Assembly: GCA_029449235.1 (NCBI GenBank)
Contig: JANATG010000010.1
Span: 1,612,001 to 1,676,000, forward strand
Reading direction: 5' to 3'
From: Linnemannia schmuckeri
Lineage: Eukaryota > Mortierellomycota > Mortierellomycetes > Mortierellales > Mortierellaceae
DNA: 64,000 nucleotides
The number at the start of each line of letters is the position of its first letter. Position 1 is the stretch's first letter. A model generated the notes under the pieces. The model was given only the letters and a program-made list of their open reading frames with translations, ran no database searches and was not told the origin of the DNA. The position numbers were made by a program, and so were the translations under genes. This document shows, piece by piece, positions 1 through 11,900 of the stretch.

Positions 1-240
1 TTTCTTAACGTTTAACGTGATCCCTTTTCGTAGATATTGCATCCTCACCCACTCCCAAAAAAAAGGTCTTCCTTTTGTATAGAAACAACCTACTACATAA
101 AAAAAATATTTACAAAGAACATAATTCTGTGCAGTGAGTCTATTGTCATGGTTATCTCGTGCTTTATTGTAGGGATGTAGAGTGGGTCCATATTGGTATC
201 CTGTTAATATCGTTGTCGTCTCTTGTCCGCTTTCTGCAAT
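1..240. other. 3' flank of the ABC ATPase gene, no gene seen
   Basis: AT-rich sequence downstream of the minus-strand ABC ATPase stop codon. It should hold the 3' untranslated region and polyadenylation site of that gene. I see no other coding or RNA signal. Confidence 0.5.
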
Positions 241-1067
241 TTAGTGTCTCCCGGCTTGGACTGTCTTGGCGGACGAAGATGACGACGACTTTGAATTCTG
301 TCTAGCCCTTTCTCCCCCTGTAGTTGCCGTTCCTTCTTCCGTTCCCTCTTCATCATCGTGTTGACGTCCGTTATCCTTCTTTTTGCTATTGTTGTTATTA
401 TTCTCGTCATCAACAGAGACTTCGAGAGGTGGTTCACGGTTGTCGCCTCCACGCATGACAAGTTCTCCTGCAGTGCTGATCCGATGCGCCTGTTGTGGGT
501 TATGTGTCACCCAGAGGCAGTTCAACTGCCCCAGAGTCTTTTCGACCTTATCGCATGAATCTTCGTCCAATGCCGACGTTGGTTCTAAAGGGTAGGAGGA
601 TATGTGAGGTTGTGTTAGTTTAGTTCGTTGCAGTCTCGAATTTGATGTATGCATGCATGCATAGTGGTATGAAGATGAAAATACGAGAGATGGAAGGAGA
701 GATGTGAAATGTGTGTCTGTACCATCGAGGAGGAGGATCTCGGGGCGGAAGGAACAGCCGATAGCAAGGGAGATCCGTTGCATCTCGCCTCCCGAGAGGG
801 TGTTCCACTTTTTATGCCACAGATGCGGCCGGATGCCCCAGCTATCAATAATAACAAAAAAACAGAACAAATAAGGCGTGTTAGTAATGATAGTAAAAAA
901 GACAGACGAGTTGAAGAAGGGCTTCTGCGATATCTTCGTGCCGTTGATGTATCTACATCGCTCCATCTCTTGTATACAAGGCTGTCCGAGGAAGTGTAGA
1001 TAGATTGAGATGGCGCCTTCTTTTTCTATTTTCACGAGCAGTGTGAACATAATTGCGTATGGAACTG

Positions 1068-1099
<32 letters not shown>

Positions 1100-1868
1100 A
1101 AAACGTACTCGAGTGCAATCTGGACTGGATCATCATAGGAATCCTTGTTGCGCTTGTGGGCGGAGAAGGCTCGCACTTCTTCGAGAAAGTCGAGGGGTGT
1201 ACCCTCCATGATGGTGGTCCGCTGAGGAATGTACATGATCTTGCTACGCCATGTCGGAACTCCCCATTGATCTGGCGTTCTATTCGTACGAGAGGTGAGA
1301 GGGTATAAGAAAATCAACAGAGGTAGGAGATGGTGAGTGAGCGGGTTAGGAGGGAGGGTAGGAAGGGGTGAGAGATGGCAAAAGGAGCGAGAGAGCAGAG
1401 AGAAGGGTTCGGACAGATTTGACCATATTTGGCAAGACCCTCTCTCTCCTTGCAGGGCCTCTGTCTCTGTCTCTGTCTCTGTTCATTATCACTGATGAAA
1501 CCTTTTTCTGATTTTTTTTTTTTTTCGCATATGCGAACAGAAGGCTACTTACTTGTCGTCGAGCCAGACTTGTCCTTCGTCCATGACGTTCGTTTGGTTG
1601 ATACACTTGAGCAATGTCGACTTTCTATTTACCAGGACGATCAGAAAAACAGTAAGAAGACGATGGTCAGAAAAAGAAAAGACGGTCAATTGGAGAAGAA
1701 GAGGGTGTCAATAGTGACGCGAAAAGGTGTTGTTTTGTACCCAACACCAGAGGGTCCGGTGATGGTCATGACGCCATGACTAAAGTCGATGTCGATGTTG
1801 CGGAACAGCCATGTCCCATCGCTGTTCTTCTTGCCGATGTCCTTTGCTCTAAAGAGTGGTGTTGCCAT
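241..1868 (-). CDS. Soluble ABC-type ATPase, FetA(YbbL)/STAR1-like
   Basis: Five exons join in phase: 1868-1741, 1624-1553, 1279-1109, 841-723, 584-241, giving 277 aa. Start is the first ATG, in MATPLFRAKD. The joined protein is a complete nucleotide-binding domain. Walker A GPSGVGKST lies at about 38-46 and is split by intron 1. A Q-loop (YIPQRT), the signature LSGGEMQR, Walker B with D-loop (LLLDEPTSALD, split by intron 4) and an H-loop (WVTHN) follow. There are no transmembrane segments. The compact, single-NBD form resembles bacterial FetA/YbbL and plant STAR1, which work with a separate UPF0014-type permease (FetB/STAR2). No such permease is in this window, so a partner and substrate (metal or UDP-sugar in known relatives) are inference. 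The C-terminal 50 residues are N/E/S-rich and probably disordered. The family is less certain than the ABC fold. Confidence 0.85.
1068..1097. repeat. A30 homopolymer in an ABC-gene intron
   Basis: Thirty consecutive A on the plus strand, so T30 in the sense strand, about 11 nt inside the donor of intron 3 (1108-842) of the minus-strand ABC ATPase gene. Confidence 0.9.
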
Positions 1869-3210
1869 TGCTTATGTTTTTTTTGTTGTTGTGGAATGAT
1901 TGAAAGTGAATGAGAGAAGAGAGTAGTAGTAAAAGGGTGGGTGTAGGTTTGAGACAAGTGGAAAGGAGAAAAGAGGGAAAATGCGAAGAAGGAGGAGAGG
2001 GGGAAAGGGCGGACAGATATAAATTTTCTAGAGTAAACGCAATGATGACAAGTTTTTCTTCGCGCGCCAACGCCACTGGTCGAAGATAAGAAAACTCCCG
2101 CACCCAAAAAGAGATGAGGTTTTGACATAGAACTTTCAATTGCAATCATCAATGATGATACAGGGGGGCGAGCATTGAACGTTGTCCTGTGGTTCCTTGT
2201 CGCCTTAATTGCCTTGCCTTGTGGTCACGTGCATCCCTCAAGTCCTCCTGTTGTTTCCTTGGCACGTTGTGTTGCAGCTATTTCTTTATTCCTCTAAGTG
2301 CTTCTTAGTGCCTTGAACAGCGGTGTGAATTGATGGACAAATGACTAACGGGTGTCCTAAGGCGGGCAAGGGAATCTCCAAAAGTCTCGATTATGGCAGC
2401 CTGCTTCTTCACGAGATTGGCGAACTCGGGCATCGTCACCGTCTGTTGGTGCAAGGGAGCACACGGCAAAGAATACCAGTGGAAGACAGGGGTCGTGGTT
2501 CCTGCAACGTTGTCAAGGGTTGTTGACCAGTACCAGGACCGCACCCGGGACCCGATTGTGAAGGTGAGGCAGCAAGAATCCATGCAATGGTGAACATCCA
2601 CATCGAAGCCGCAAGGCTAACAGGCTAACGGTTAGGTGCTGATGCCTCTGAACAAGTCACGAACGTGCTGGTGGGTGATATTCCAGTAATATCCAGCACG
2701 ACGGTGTAAGGCCGGGCAGCGTTGAGCGATGGCGTTGAGCAAAGTAGAGAAACACTCTCATCCACCGATTTCTCCTCGCTCCCGCAAAGGTGGTGGTGAC
2801 TGTGGAGGTTGTGGTATGTCTAATTGAGTGAGGAGAGGCGAATGCGGATCCGACTGGATGGTGGTAATAACAATGGATTGGGCGGTGGTTGGGTTCCATT
2901 GCCTTCGAGACCAAAAGTCGGTCGATTCTTTGGGAAGTGTTGTTGTTCCAAGGTCGACTATAGTGGTTTTGTTGCTGTTGTTATTGTTTCTTTGTCAAAG
3001 ATAGTCTGGGATTACTTGTTCTTGTAGTGAAAGTGGCAAGGAGAAGATAGAGTGAAGAGAAAAGGAGAATGGCAAAAGTAAAAAGTATAAGAAGGCGATA
3101 ATAAAAGGCGTCAAAAGATCTCAGTTTCAAGCCAAAGAAGGCAATCATCACGTAATATATAGCTACTTTATTATGTTAAAACAATAAACAAGAAAAAGGA
3201 AAGGTGGAGA
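1869..3210. other. Intergenic, promoter of the ABC ATPase gene
   Basis: The part next to 1868 is the 5' leader and promoter of the minus-strand ABC gene. It is C/T-rich in the sense direction, with repeated TTCTCTC-like tracts (about 1900-2010). The 2300-3000 part has short open frames on both strands (for example minus 2601-2305), but I could not link them by splice sites or to a family. No gene is called. Confidence 0.5.
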
Positions 3211-6040
3211 CTACATGGGAAAGTACTCCTCTTTCCGTGCGACAAGTCCATTATCTGCAGGTGTTGGAAGTGTCAAGACAATGTCTGGCATGTACTGGTG
3301 ATGATGCTTTCCCGCGCTGCGACCACCAACTTTTAGTCCGGTTGCAGAAGTAATGGGTATATGGGTTGGCTGGAAATCGACAACCTTTCTGTCTCCTATC
3401 CTCTTGCTTTCAGTATTGATAATTCCATTGCCATGGTTAGACGGTGTCCTTGATGTCCTTATTGATGTAGAGGTGACGGTGGATGGTGTTGATTGGTGTG
3501 AGGTAGTCTGAAAGGCCTCACTTCCGTGAGTCTGAGCACTGTATGCCTGTTGTTGTAGCTGCCTCTGCTTTTGTTGTAACTGTTGTTGTTCTCGTTCAAG
3601 TTGCTGTTGCTGGTGTTGGAGTTGCTGCCGGTGTTGCTTGGAGCTGCCAGATGATGAGCCTGATTCTTTGTACGTTGCCGTGGTCGTCATCGTGGGCAAC
3701 CCTGCTCCCATCATTACAGCAGGTTGAGGAACCCCTCCTATGCTCCGATAGCAGCCAGACATCCCACCGATCGACGAGAGAATGCGACCTGTAGCCGTCG
3801 ATTCCATCGCGCCATCTGCGCCTGCAACATCGCCTCCACCACCACCGACCACTCCAATAGGAGTTATCCTTACTGCTGGCGCAGGTATTGAAGATACTCC
3901 TGGATGCACAACTGGATCCTGGTAGTATGGGACAGGCTGTTGTGGCAAGGGATGATTGTTCATGTCGCCTTGATGTGGAGGTTCAGGTGGTTGGTAAAGA
4001 CTTTGAAATGGGGCTCGATTGACGCCTGAAAGGGATGTTTTTCGGAAGGGATCATGTGGTGGTGTTGGCTTGTTGGTTGTTCGCAAAGGAAGTTGATGTT
4101 GTTGCGACTGTTGGTGCTGCTGCTCCGCTCGACGCGGTATGCTGTTTGCGTACTGTCGAGTAGGAGGTGCCTGATTTTGAGAAGACGACTTAAGGACCGC
4201 GTTCTCCATGGCTGCCGCATAGTCATAGTCATCCTTGAGCTCCGCCTTGTTCCCAGCAGAGACAGTTACGGTAGTAGCAGCGAAGACTGAAGTAGGGGCC
4301 TCAGACTGATTGTCAAAGTCACTGGCGTGGGATGGTGTTGGTGTAGAGTCATCCTTGTTGACGCAGAGATATTGCAAGGGTGATCCTGGAACGGAATCGG
4401 TGTTGTTCCATCGACGAGTAGGTGGGGGTGAAAGTACGGAAGTGGACGGAAGCGCGAACCCCTGGTGTGATTGATCGCCTGCTCCGACTGCCGGTGTGAT
4501 GATGGATGGGAGACTCTTGCCTTGGATGCCACCATCACAGCCGACGGACTGTCGTCTGCTCTGCCTTCCTTCTATGACCGTTGTCGACTTGTCGTAGGTA
4601 GACATGTTCTCCTCCTGCTGCAGAGGATGACACCCTTTGCCTCGTGTGGTGGACGAGCGATCCTGTAAGGTGCCGGCAAGTGGTTCGTGTTGACCGTTCG
4701 CCATTACCAGATTATCCTTACTAACCGCAGCCATCTGGCGTATGGTCGGGTGTCCCCCTCCTGCTCCTGTCGGCAAAAAATTGGGGACTGACCCTTGCAG
4801 CTTACTCTGTGGTTGGTGTCGAGGGAATTGAACCTCCTGCTCCGAGTAGTGCTTCTGCCCTGGCATTGGCGCACCAGAGAGTGGATGATGACCCGTTCGT
4901 CGAGAAGGAGAAATAGGCGGAGAAAACATGGCCGTCAGCGCCGCTCCTGAACCAGTACTACCTCCACCTCCATTTCTAGTCCCCTCATACCCTCCTCCAC
5001 CACCAGCACTGCCCATCATACCGCCAGTCCCATTAAACAAAGCACTCCCCGCATTAATAGCCGAAAACGCACGGATCTGTTTCGGACTCCCCATGGCCAT
5101 ATGTGCATGGACCGTCATAGAGTTTGGATGGTGTGCAGGGATCATCCTTGTCAGGTTCTGCTCCTGTTGCAGTTGTTGTTCGTATATCCGTTGAGCCTCC
5201 AACTGGACCCGGAAATGCTTCTGCTCTTTCCACTGGTCCAGCTTCTTATAGTTAAGGATAAAGCCATCGAGTGGGGGGATGAGACTGACGTAGGAGAGCA
5301 TAAAGAATGCCAGGCCCATACAGACGACGATGATGCCTCCATATAGGTTGAATGGGATCGGAGAAGCAATCAAACAGCCAAAACTAGAATCGATGCAAGC
5401 CAGTCAAGTCAAGTATGAAAGAAAAATATTGAGGGCGGAAGTTAGGATCACCGATCTGAGTCAGTGTTCAAGAAGCGACATGGAAACGGTATTGGCATGT
5501 GTCGTATGTTGTGGTTATGTGTACGTTACAACAGGTAAGTCAATCCTCTGCCTCGATATGTGCACTGTGAGTAAGATAAAAGTCAGAATAATGAATGTCA
5601 GTGTTTGTTGTTCAAGGGTTTGCATAACGGATGACAGATAATAAGCAATGATCGATTTTCTCCTTACCAGGAAACGAAAGTACTCGTAAGTCAACTGTGG
5701 CAGTCGAATCTCAGAGACAATGAGCAGACAGGCGAAGGACCTGTAGCGTTGTTGAAGTGAAGCAGATAACGAGACAGCATGAGTGACCGACGTACTGAGG
5801 TGATTGCTGGGAAGAGAGAGAAGTCAAACACTGAACACGTCCGTAACGTGTCCAACAGGTCGGTGTCTTTCACGACCGCGTTGTGTTGACTTACGCTGCG
5901 AAGACATTGAGTACGATAAAATTGACAGAGGCTTCGATGACGTTGAGGCAGGATGCGACGAGGATGATGAGATAGAGTGCGATGTTGAGGCTGTTGACAA
6001 AGAGCGACAAGATGATGCCGCGTCGGCCAAGGCGTAGCAT
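3211..6040 (-). CDS. COPI-associated (Tvp15-like) membrane protein, long disordered tail
   Basis: Four exons join in phase: 6040-5895, 5794-5668, 5564-5530 (35 nt) and 5383-3211, giving 826 aa. The first 160 residues hold hydrophobic segments in the order expected for the COPI-associated/Tvp15 fold: an N-terminal segment (SLNIALYLIILVASCL), SFACLLIVSEIRL, a junction-spanning GRGLTYLFFGCL, then GGIIVVCMGLAFFMLSYVSL. GRGL(F/T)Y followed by FGCL is the conserved element and appears only after the 35-nt exon is joined, which supports the model. Tvp15-type proteins sit in late Golgi and COPI vesicle membranes. Yeast Tvp15 is under 150 aa; here about 650 residues follow, rich in Q, S, P, T and G with poly-Q blocks and no recognised domain, probably cytosolic. 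Family call is by motif only. Confidence 0.75.
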
Positions 6041-8685
6041 AGTCTCGCAAGGAGTCGTGTTGCGTAAGCGTCTTAGGGCAGCGAAAGTTAAGGTTGCAAA
6101 GATATCTGGGGAAGAGGACGGACGGAAGGGGGTTGAAAGGCGGAAGGGGGTTGAAAGACGAAGGAGAATGTATGTGTGCTTGACCACAGGGCTAAGGAGT
6201 GAAGTGTAGAAAAACAAGGGCGGTAAATAAAAGTGAGGGGTGGGTGATGTTGGTAGATGGTGGAGTAGTGAAGGGAGATCAGACTACAATGCAAGCCACG
6301 TCTCATGTCCGTTTGTCGACGCACTGGCTCTCCCTTTGAACGAGAGAGGGAGTGTCAATGTGTCATTGTTTGTTGTTTCTAGGATGGTTGTGCATGAACA
6401 ACAATGAGACGGGCGGAAGGAGTATTCCACATGACCTGATGACCCAAAGTTGCTACGAAAGAAACAATTGTTTCAGGTAACAGACAGCAGGCGAGAGAGA
6501 GAAGGGAAGAGACAAGGAATATTCTGATTCCATCACCAGACAAGGGGAACCTTGTTCATTCGTTGTTTATTGTCCACTGACCCGCTTGGAGAGTATTCAC
6601 GCCTCCTTCCAGGCACACCTACTGTCCTCTGGTGTCTGCGTGTTTTCGTGGCGCCGCCACCAATGGTTATTTGTCTCACACGGTGTTGATCAGTAATAAG
6701 AGTATAACGCCCTTAAGTTCCAGAACGCTGTCAAGGAGAGAGAGCAAAGCCATCAACTAGTGGTCTTAGCTTGTTCACGCGCCCATGTTGATGACTGTAG
6801 AGCTATGCCTATTTTTTATTTTTTTTTTGCTTTTGTGGTGTTTCCCTCTTTTTTTTTAGCCCATGACGACAGATGGCGTAGCACCGTCATTGTGGAAACT
6901 ACGGAAGACGAGGAAAAAAAAAAAAAAAAAAAAAGAAAAAGTCGATGAAGGATGACCTAAACGAGAAGGGACGAACGTGTTACGGAGGGAAGCACCAATA
7001 ATCCCAAATAGATTTTGAAAGTCCTCCAAATGCTTATGAGAAGCGCAATGATGCCAAGGGACTCTGAAGAGACTTTTATTGTCAAAGTCTTTAAGGGACC
7101 AAAATAGTATTTAACCGTCCTTATTAATCATTTACTGCGCTTCATGCTTTCTTCGAAAAAGCTAACGAAAGGCATCATCGGCTCTTAACTGATGCTTCGA
7201 TGATTGAGATCATGAAATGATGTCTGTGATAATGGGTTTGGACCTGCTTTGGTGCTAGGTCTTTTCATACCTTGTAAGTAGATTTCAAACTCCTTGCTTT
7301 TCTTTTGTACGACACGCGCCATATGCATTCATGTTCCTTTTGTATGTGAATTTGCTGTACCTGGACTTTTGAATTTAAATGACGCCCTTTGTCGCACTCT
7401 TTCAAGAGCAGAAAAGAATGAAAGGGAAGGCAGCGTGGCCCCGTCTTTCCAGATAACCGGCTGGCTGACTGGCTGGCAGAACGGGCATGGATTATTGTTC
7501 TTTCTCTCTAGACAAAATGAAATAAAAAATAGGTCCCACTGTACCCCTTTGAACACCATACATAAAAAAAAAAAAATTAAGGCGAATTAAAAAAAGGACC
7601 AATCATGCCAACACGTCTGGACGCATGACCAGAAAACCATTTTTGTTTTCCTGCCCCCTCCTCCTCTCGCTCTCATTTTTTTACTTTTATTCTCGAGGAC
7701 TAAGAGAAGAACAAAAGGAGAAGATGACAGGGAGACAGGCAGGCAGGCAGGTAGAAGGGATGAAGAATGACAAGGATTGTGGGAAAGTTCATGGACTGTA
7801 AGGGTTGGCAAGAGTCACTCTATTATTCAGTGAAAGGTACAAAAGAAGAGGAGAGATTTCAGTTGAAAGAGACTGTCTCCTTTGAGCGACATGTGGAGCA
7901 GTAATACCAAGCACACACAAGAAAGAAAGAGAAGGTCCCGCGGGATGGGAAGTTGTCTAAAGCGGTAGTCAGGTTTGAGTGCGTAAGTGTGTGTGGTATC
8001 TACATCTGCGCAAGGTCATTTACATTAGAGCAAAAAACTAGGGTTTTTTTTTGAAAGGTGAAAGGACTCATGTGGCCCTTTGTTGTCCCCAACCTCAATT
8101 CTTTGTTCTGATGTTCGCACCAATCCGCGTTGAGATTTACTTGGTTAATGTTCTTTCGCTCTGAGGGATAAGGAGGACAAGGGTAGAGGGTAAGAGTAGG
8201 GTGAGGGAATGAGAAGGAAAGAACGAGGGGTGAGCGAGGGGTTTAATTGCATGGCTGCCTTTTGTCTGTCTCTTTTGGAGGAATGTATGTGTGTGTGTGT
8301 ATTATCTTTTGGTTAGGATGGCACAGATTTGCCCAGATAGCACGCACGAAGCAGCAGTTCAGGTACAACCATCGAGCAGCGACAGCTGATAAAGAAAGAC
8401 AGGTCGGTAAAGAGGCGGGACTGAAAAGAGATATAATACAGATGCACATGGTGGTGAGGGAATAATCATGGGCATTTGGAGCGCCAATTACGATTAAGGA
8501 CAAATGCCTCACTTTTCTTCGTCCTCTTCCATCGTGCGACACCAGGTCCTCCAATCGCAGGAATGAAATCGGCGCTATTGTATGTCTCTTGCTTCGTTCC
8601 ACTATGAAAGGAGGGAATGAGAGGGAGTACGAAAAAGATGGGCGAGTAATCAGCGAGAGAACAGAGTTAGCGACAGACTAAAGGA
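6041..8685. other. Gene-poor intergenic stretch
   Basis: No convincing exon chain on either strand. The 6041-6350 part is leader and promoter of the COPI-associated gene and includes an imperfect tandem duplication, two copies of CGGAAGGGGGTTGAAA at about 6120-6154. The rest has A/T tracts (about 6914-6934) and a GGCA repeat near 7737-7751. Short open frames look random. Confidence 0.5.
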
Positions 8686-8724
8686 GTATCATTTCCATAA
8701 GGGTATCGTTTCCATAAGAGTATC
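8686..8724 (+). promoter_or_regulatory. 17-bp tandem element upstream of the amine oxidase
   Basis: Two direct copies of GTATCRTTTCCATAAGR (8686-8702 and 8703-8719), differing at two positions, plus a partial third copy GTATC (8720-8724). They lie about 30 bp upstream of a TATA-like sequence and about 360 bp before the oxidase ATG. The position suggests a transcription-factor site; no factor is assigned. Confidence 0.5.
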
Positions 8725-8753
8725 AACGTGGCCATGTGTGCCCCACCTTCACC

Positions 8754-8762
8754 TTTAAATAG
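8754..8762 (+). promoter_or_regulatory. TATA-like box of the amine oxidase gene
   Basis: TTTAAATAG is followed within about 30 bp by a pyrimidine-rich stretch (about 8785-8820) typical of transcription start regions in this window. The next start codon is at 9078. Confidence 0.4.
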
Positions 8763-8999
8763 CTCCGAACCGCAGTTCTGTTTCCACCTTCTCTCTTTCT
8801 CTCTCTTTCCTTTCCATTCGAACAACCACCTCTTCACTCATTCCCTCTCTCTTACATTCTAACCCCATTTCAAACCCTTGTTCGCATCCGACCATCTGCC
8901 TTGCCCTTTGTTTGTTACACACAATAGAACCACTTCACTTCTCTCTCACTCCTTTGAAAGACCCAGTCACAACTTTGTTCAGGATTTCAACCAACCACA

Positions 9000-9066
9000 C
9001 CCAACAACAAACCAACTCAACAACCCAACTCAACAACCAACCCAACTCAACAACCAACCCAACTCT
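9000..9066 (+). repeat. CA-rich tandem repeat in a 5' leader
   Basis: Variants of CAACAACCAACCCAACT repeat about three and a half times and end 11 bp before the amine oxidase ATG. The stretch has almost no G, so the leader should be unstructured, which usually favours ribosome scanning. Confidence 0.7.
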
Positions 9067-9077
9067 CTTCTGAAACA

Positions 9078-11900
9078 ATGACAAACGGGAAGAAACACGT
9101 CGTGATCATTGGCGCCGGAATCTCTGGCCTCGCCGCAGGTAAGGCAACTATTGTTTCTTTTGTTCTTCGTTAAATATGACCCCTCTCGGTCGATATTTCC
9201 CCCATCCTCCTTGGTCTCTTCCATTCTTGTTTCCCTTTTTTCTCTTCAGAGGAAGGTACAGGCATGGCCGCCCCATGGTGGTGTGTGAGTGTCAGACTCG
9301 AACAGGCCCGCTGCATAAAAAAAAGTACCAAACCATTCAAACCTCTTTTTTTCTTTTTGTCCTCCGTACCTATATAATATTGTTACTTCTTCTCACTCTC
9401 CATCCACCTTCGACCTCGATCACACGATACTATCGACCCCAATCCTTTCTTTCTGTCGCAATGATTATGCTGTAATATGTAAAAAAATGGTTTGTTGATC
9501 CTAGCTCACGAGCTGTCCAAACATCCCTCCTCGATTCAGGTGACCATCCTTGAGGCCAGGAATCGCATCGGCGGTCGGCTCGACACCCATCGGAATCTTG
9601 TCCAGGGCGAGCACGAGGACATCCCTATCGATTTTGGCGCCTCCTGGATTCACGGAGTCGACCCCTCTAATCCCATCGTCTCTCTTGCCGAGACTGCGCA
9701 GGCCCGTCTCGAAGCCACCAACAGCGATGTCATTTACTACCACCCCGGACAGCCTGCCCTCAAGCAGGACGAGAGCAACCACTATTGGGCCGTCCTCTGG
9801 GAGATCTTCGGCAAAGCCCAAGAGTTCTCACGCGACAACCGGAATCGCATCTCGGTCCATACTTCCTTCAGGAATTGGTTGGACCACTACCTCTCGACCC
9901 GTCAGAGCAGGGATCCTGCCCTACCCAACTACATGTCACCTAGGGAGCGCAAGATTATCCCCTTGCTGGCTCAGTTCTGGGCGGATGAAAACGCCATCGC
10001 GCTCAACAAGGTCTCGCTCAAGTACATGGATGCCGAGAACATGCCTCCCGGTGACCACTGCATCATGGCCAATGGCTATGACCGCGTTCTCGACGTCCTC
10101 TGCGAGGAGATGAAGTCGGTCCCCATCCTTTTGGAGCACGTTGTGGACCGCATCGAGTACAATGGTGAGTTGCTTTCTGTCCGTTTTTTTTCATAGTTTT
10201 CGTAGAACCAAGAAGGATGTACATAGTTTGATGGATAGATAGTTGAGATGTTGGAACTGACATGGAGCAATACTCGTAACCGCTTCAGAAAAACCTTGTT
10301 TTTGACCTCTCTCCCACAACCGACAACAACCTACTTAGAGTCGAACGTCAAGATCTCGACCAACAAGGGCGTTTTTACTGCGGACGTGGTGCTGGTCACA
10401 CTCCCCCTCGGTGTCCTCAAGTCTGGCTCCGTCACCTTCTCACCCCCTCTCCCCGAGAGGAAAAAGACTGCGATCAAGCGTCTGGGCTTTGGCACGATGG
10501 TCAAAGTTGTCCTTTACTTCCCCACCTGCTTCTGGCCCGTGGACAAGCACTTCATCAATTTCTTACCTATACCCTCGAGTATACCCAATCCTAAGCTCTG
10601 TCGCCATCTTAACGAGCGACAGATGGCTGCCCTGACGACCTACATGAATGACCTGGCCAATTACACCTCGCTCATGCCCGTACACAACGCGCCGATCATG
10701 ATTGCCTATGCTGCCAACGAGTCGGCCGAGGTCTTTGAAAAGTTGACGGAACAGGAAGCCATGGAGGTTCTTGTCTGCCAGCTGTCGCACTACTTCCCCA
10801 TCCTCGTCAAGGATCCCGCCAACTCGCGCCCTACTCGTGTCTTTATGACTCGTTGGAATGCCGACCCTTATGCCCGCGGCTCGTATACCAGTATCCCAAT
10901 CGGTGCCCATCAGTCTGACCTTGGCGAGTTTGAGATCCCTGTTGGAGCACGATCGGTCGCCGTTCTTTCGAACAGCGATCACATGGAGGCTGAAGACAAG
11001 GTTGATGCATCCTTTGCGCTCAAGGCTGCCGCTAGAAAACACCAGATCATGATGATGTCCTATGACAAACGGAAACCCAGCGCCAAGAGCGGCTTCGAGA
11101 ACTATGCCGCTCTTGGCACCAGTCCCACGGATTCGAACGAAGGATTCCCTGGACATCCCATGAAGGGCTGCCCTCTGCCCTCTCACGACAAGGGAGGGCT
11201 CCACTCGATCAGCTTGGCGACCGACAGCGACCATTGCCTCCAGCAGGTTAACGATCTCAGTCTTGCCAAGATGACTGTAGGGAACCTTGCCAGTCGCCGT
11301 GCCAGTGGCGGTCGACCTGCCAGTTATCCTCGTATCGGCGGAATGAGCGAGGTCGGCCATCGTACCAGCATCCCCGGAGCAATCGATATCCCCATGCATC
11401 ACCATCGTCGCCAGCAGTCGAATGACACAGGGCGCGCCTACTATCGCGGCGGCTTTGATGACGCGATCAAGCTTGCTGTTGGCTCTGGCGGTGCTGGTGG
11501 ATCAGTCATTGGAGGGCTCGTTGCTGTCGCCACGGCCAATTTCGAACGAAATCACCGCCATCACGTTGTTCACCATCGTCAAGGCATTCAGGATCAGGTT
11601 CACACTAGTGCAGCTGAACTTCTCCTTTCAGAGCTGGTCGAGCCTCTGATGTCGTCCTTCCCCGCTGTCTATCAGACAAACGGGGTCTCAACCTCGATCT
11701 CGCCTCCTTCGATCAGGAAAAAGCACGCGACTCCTCCCACCGCAATTACCGTCGTCAAAACGATCGGAGTGAATGATGCGGCCAAGGGCAGGATCTATTT
11801 TGCGGGTGAACACACCACTGCCACTTCTTTTGCGAGTGTCCATGGTGCATTGATGACTGGTCGACGCGAGGCAGCCAAGATTGTCTCCCAGACCTTTTGA
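9078..11900 (+). CDS. Flavin amine oxidase (polyamine oxidase type)
   Basis: Three exons join in phase: 9078-9138, 9505-10164, 10339-11900, giving 760 aa. The protein begins directly with the FAD-binding beta-alpha-beta unit, dinucleotide motif GAGISG at 12-17 split from the following helix by intron 1. The flavin motif GGRLDT, then DFGASWIHG, LPLGVLK, GFGTMVKVVLYF (with the lysine conserved in LSD1/polyamine oxidases) and the C-terminal FAD motif YFAGEHT...GALMTGRREA follow in order. This family oxidises secondary or tertiary amines such as spermine and spermidine and yields hydrogen peroxide. There is no SWIRM domain, so a histone demethylase role is unlikely. An insertion of about 250 residues (about 457-705), rich in S, G and H, separates the substrate domain from the last FAD motif; yeast and plant polyamine oxidases are nearer 500 aa. 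Substrate is inferred. Confidence 0.9.

Noticed and set aside
2305..2601. Minus-strand 98-aa frame with a helical-looking C-terminal part
   Set aside because: No splice-compatible neighbour exon, no recognisable domain, and overlapping frames on the plus strand are equally long.
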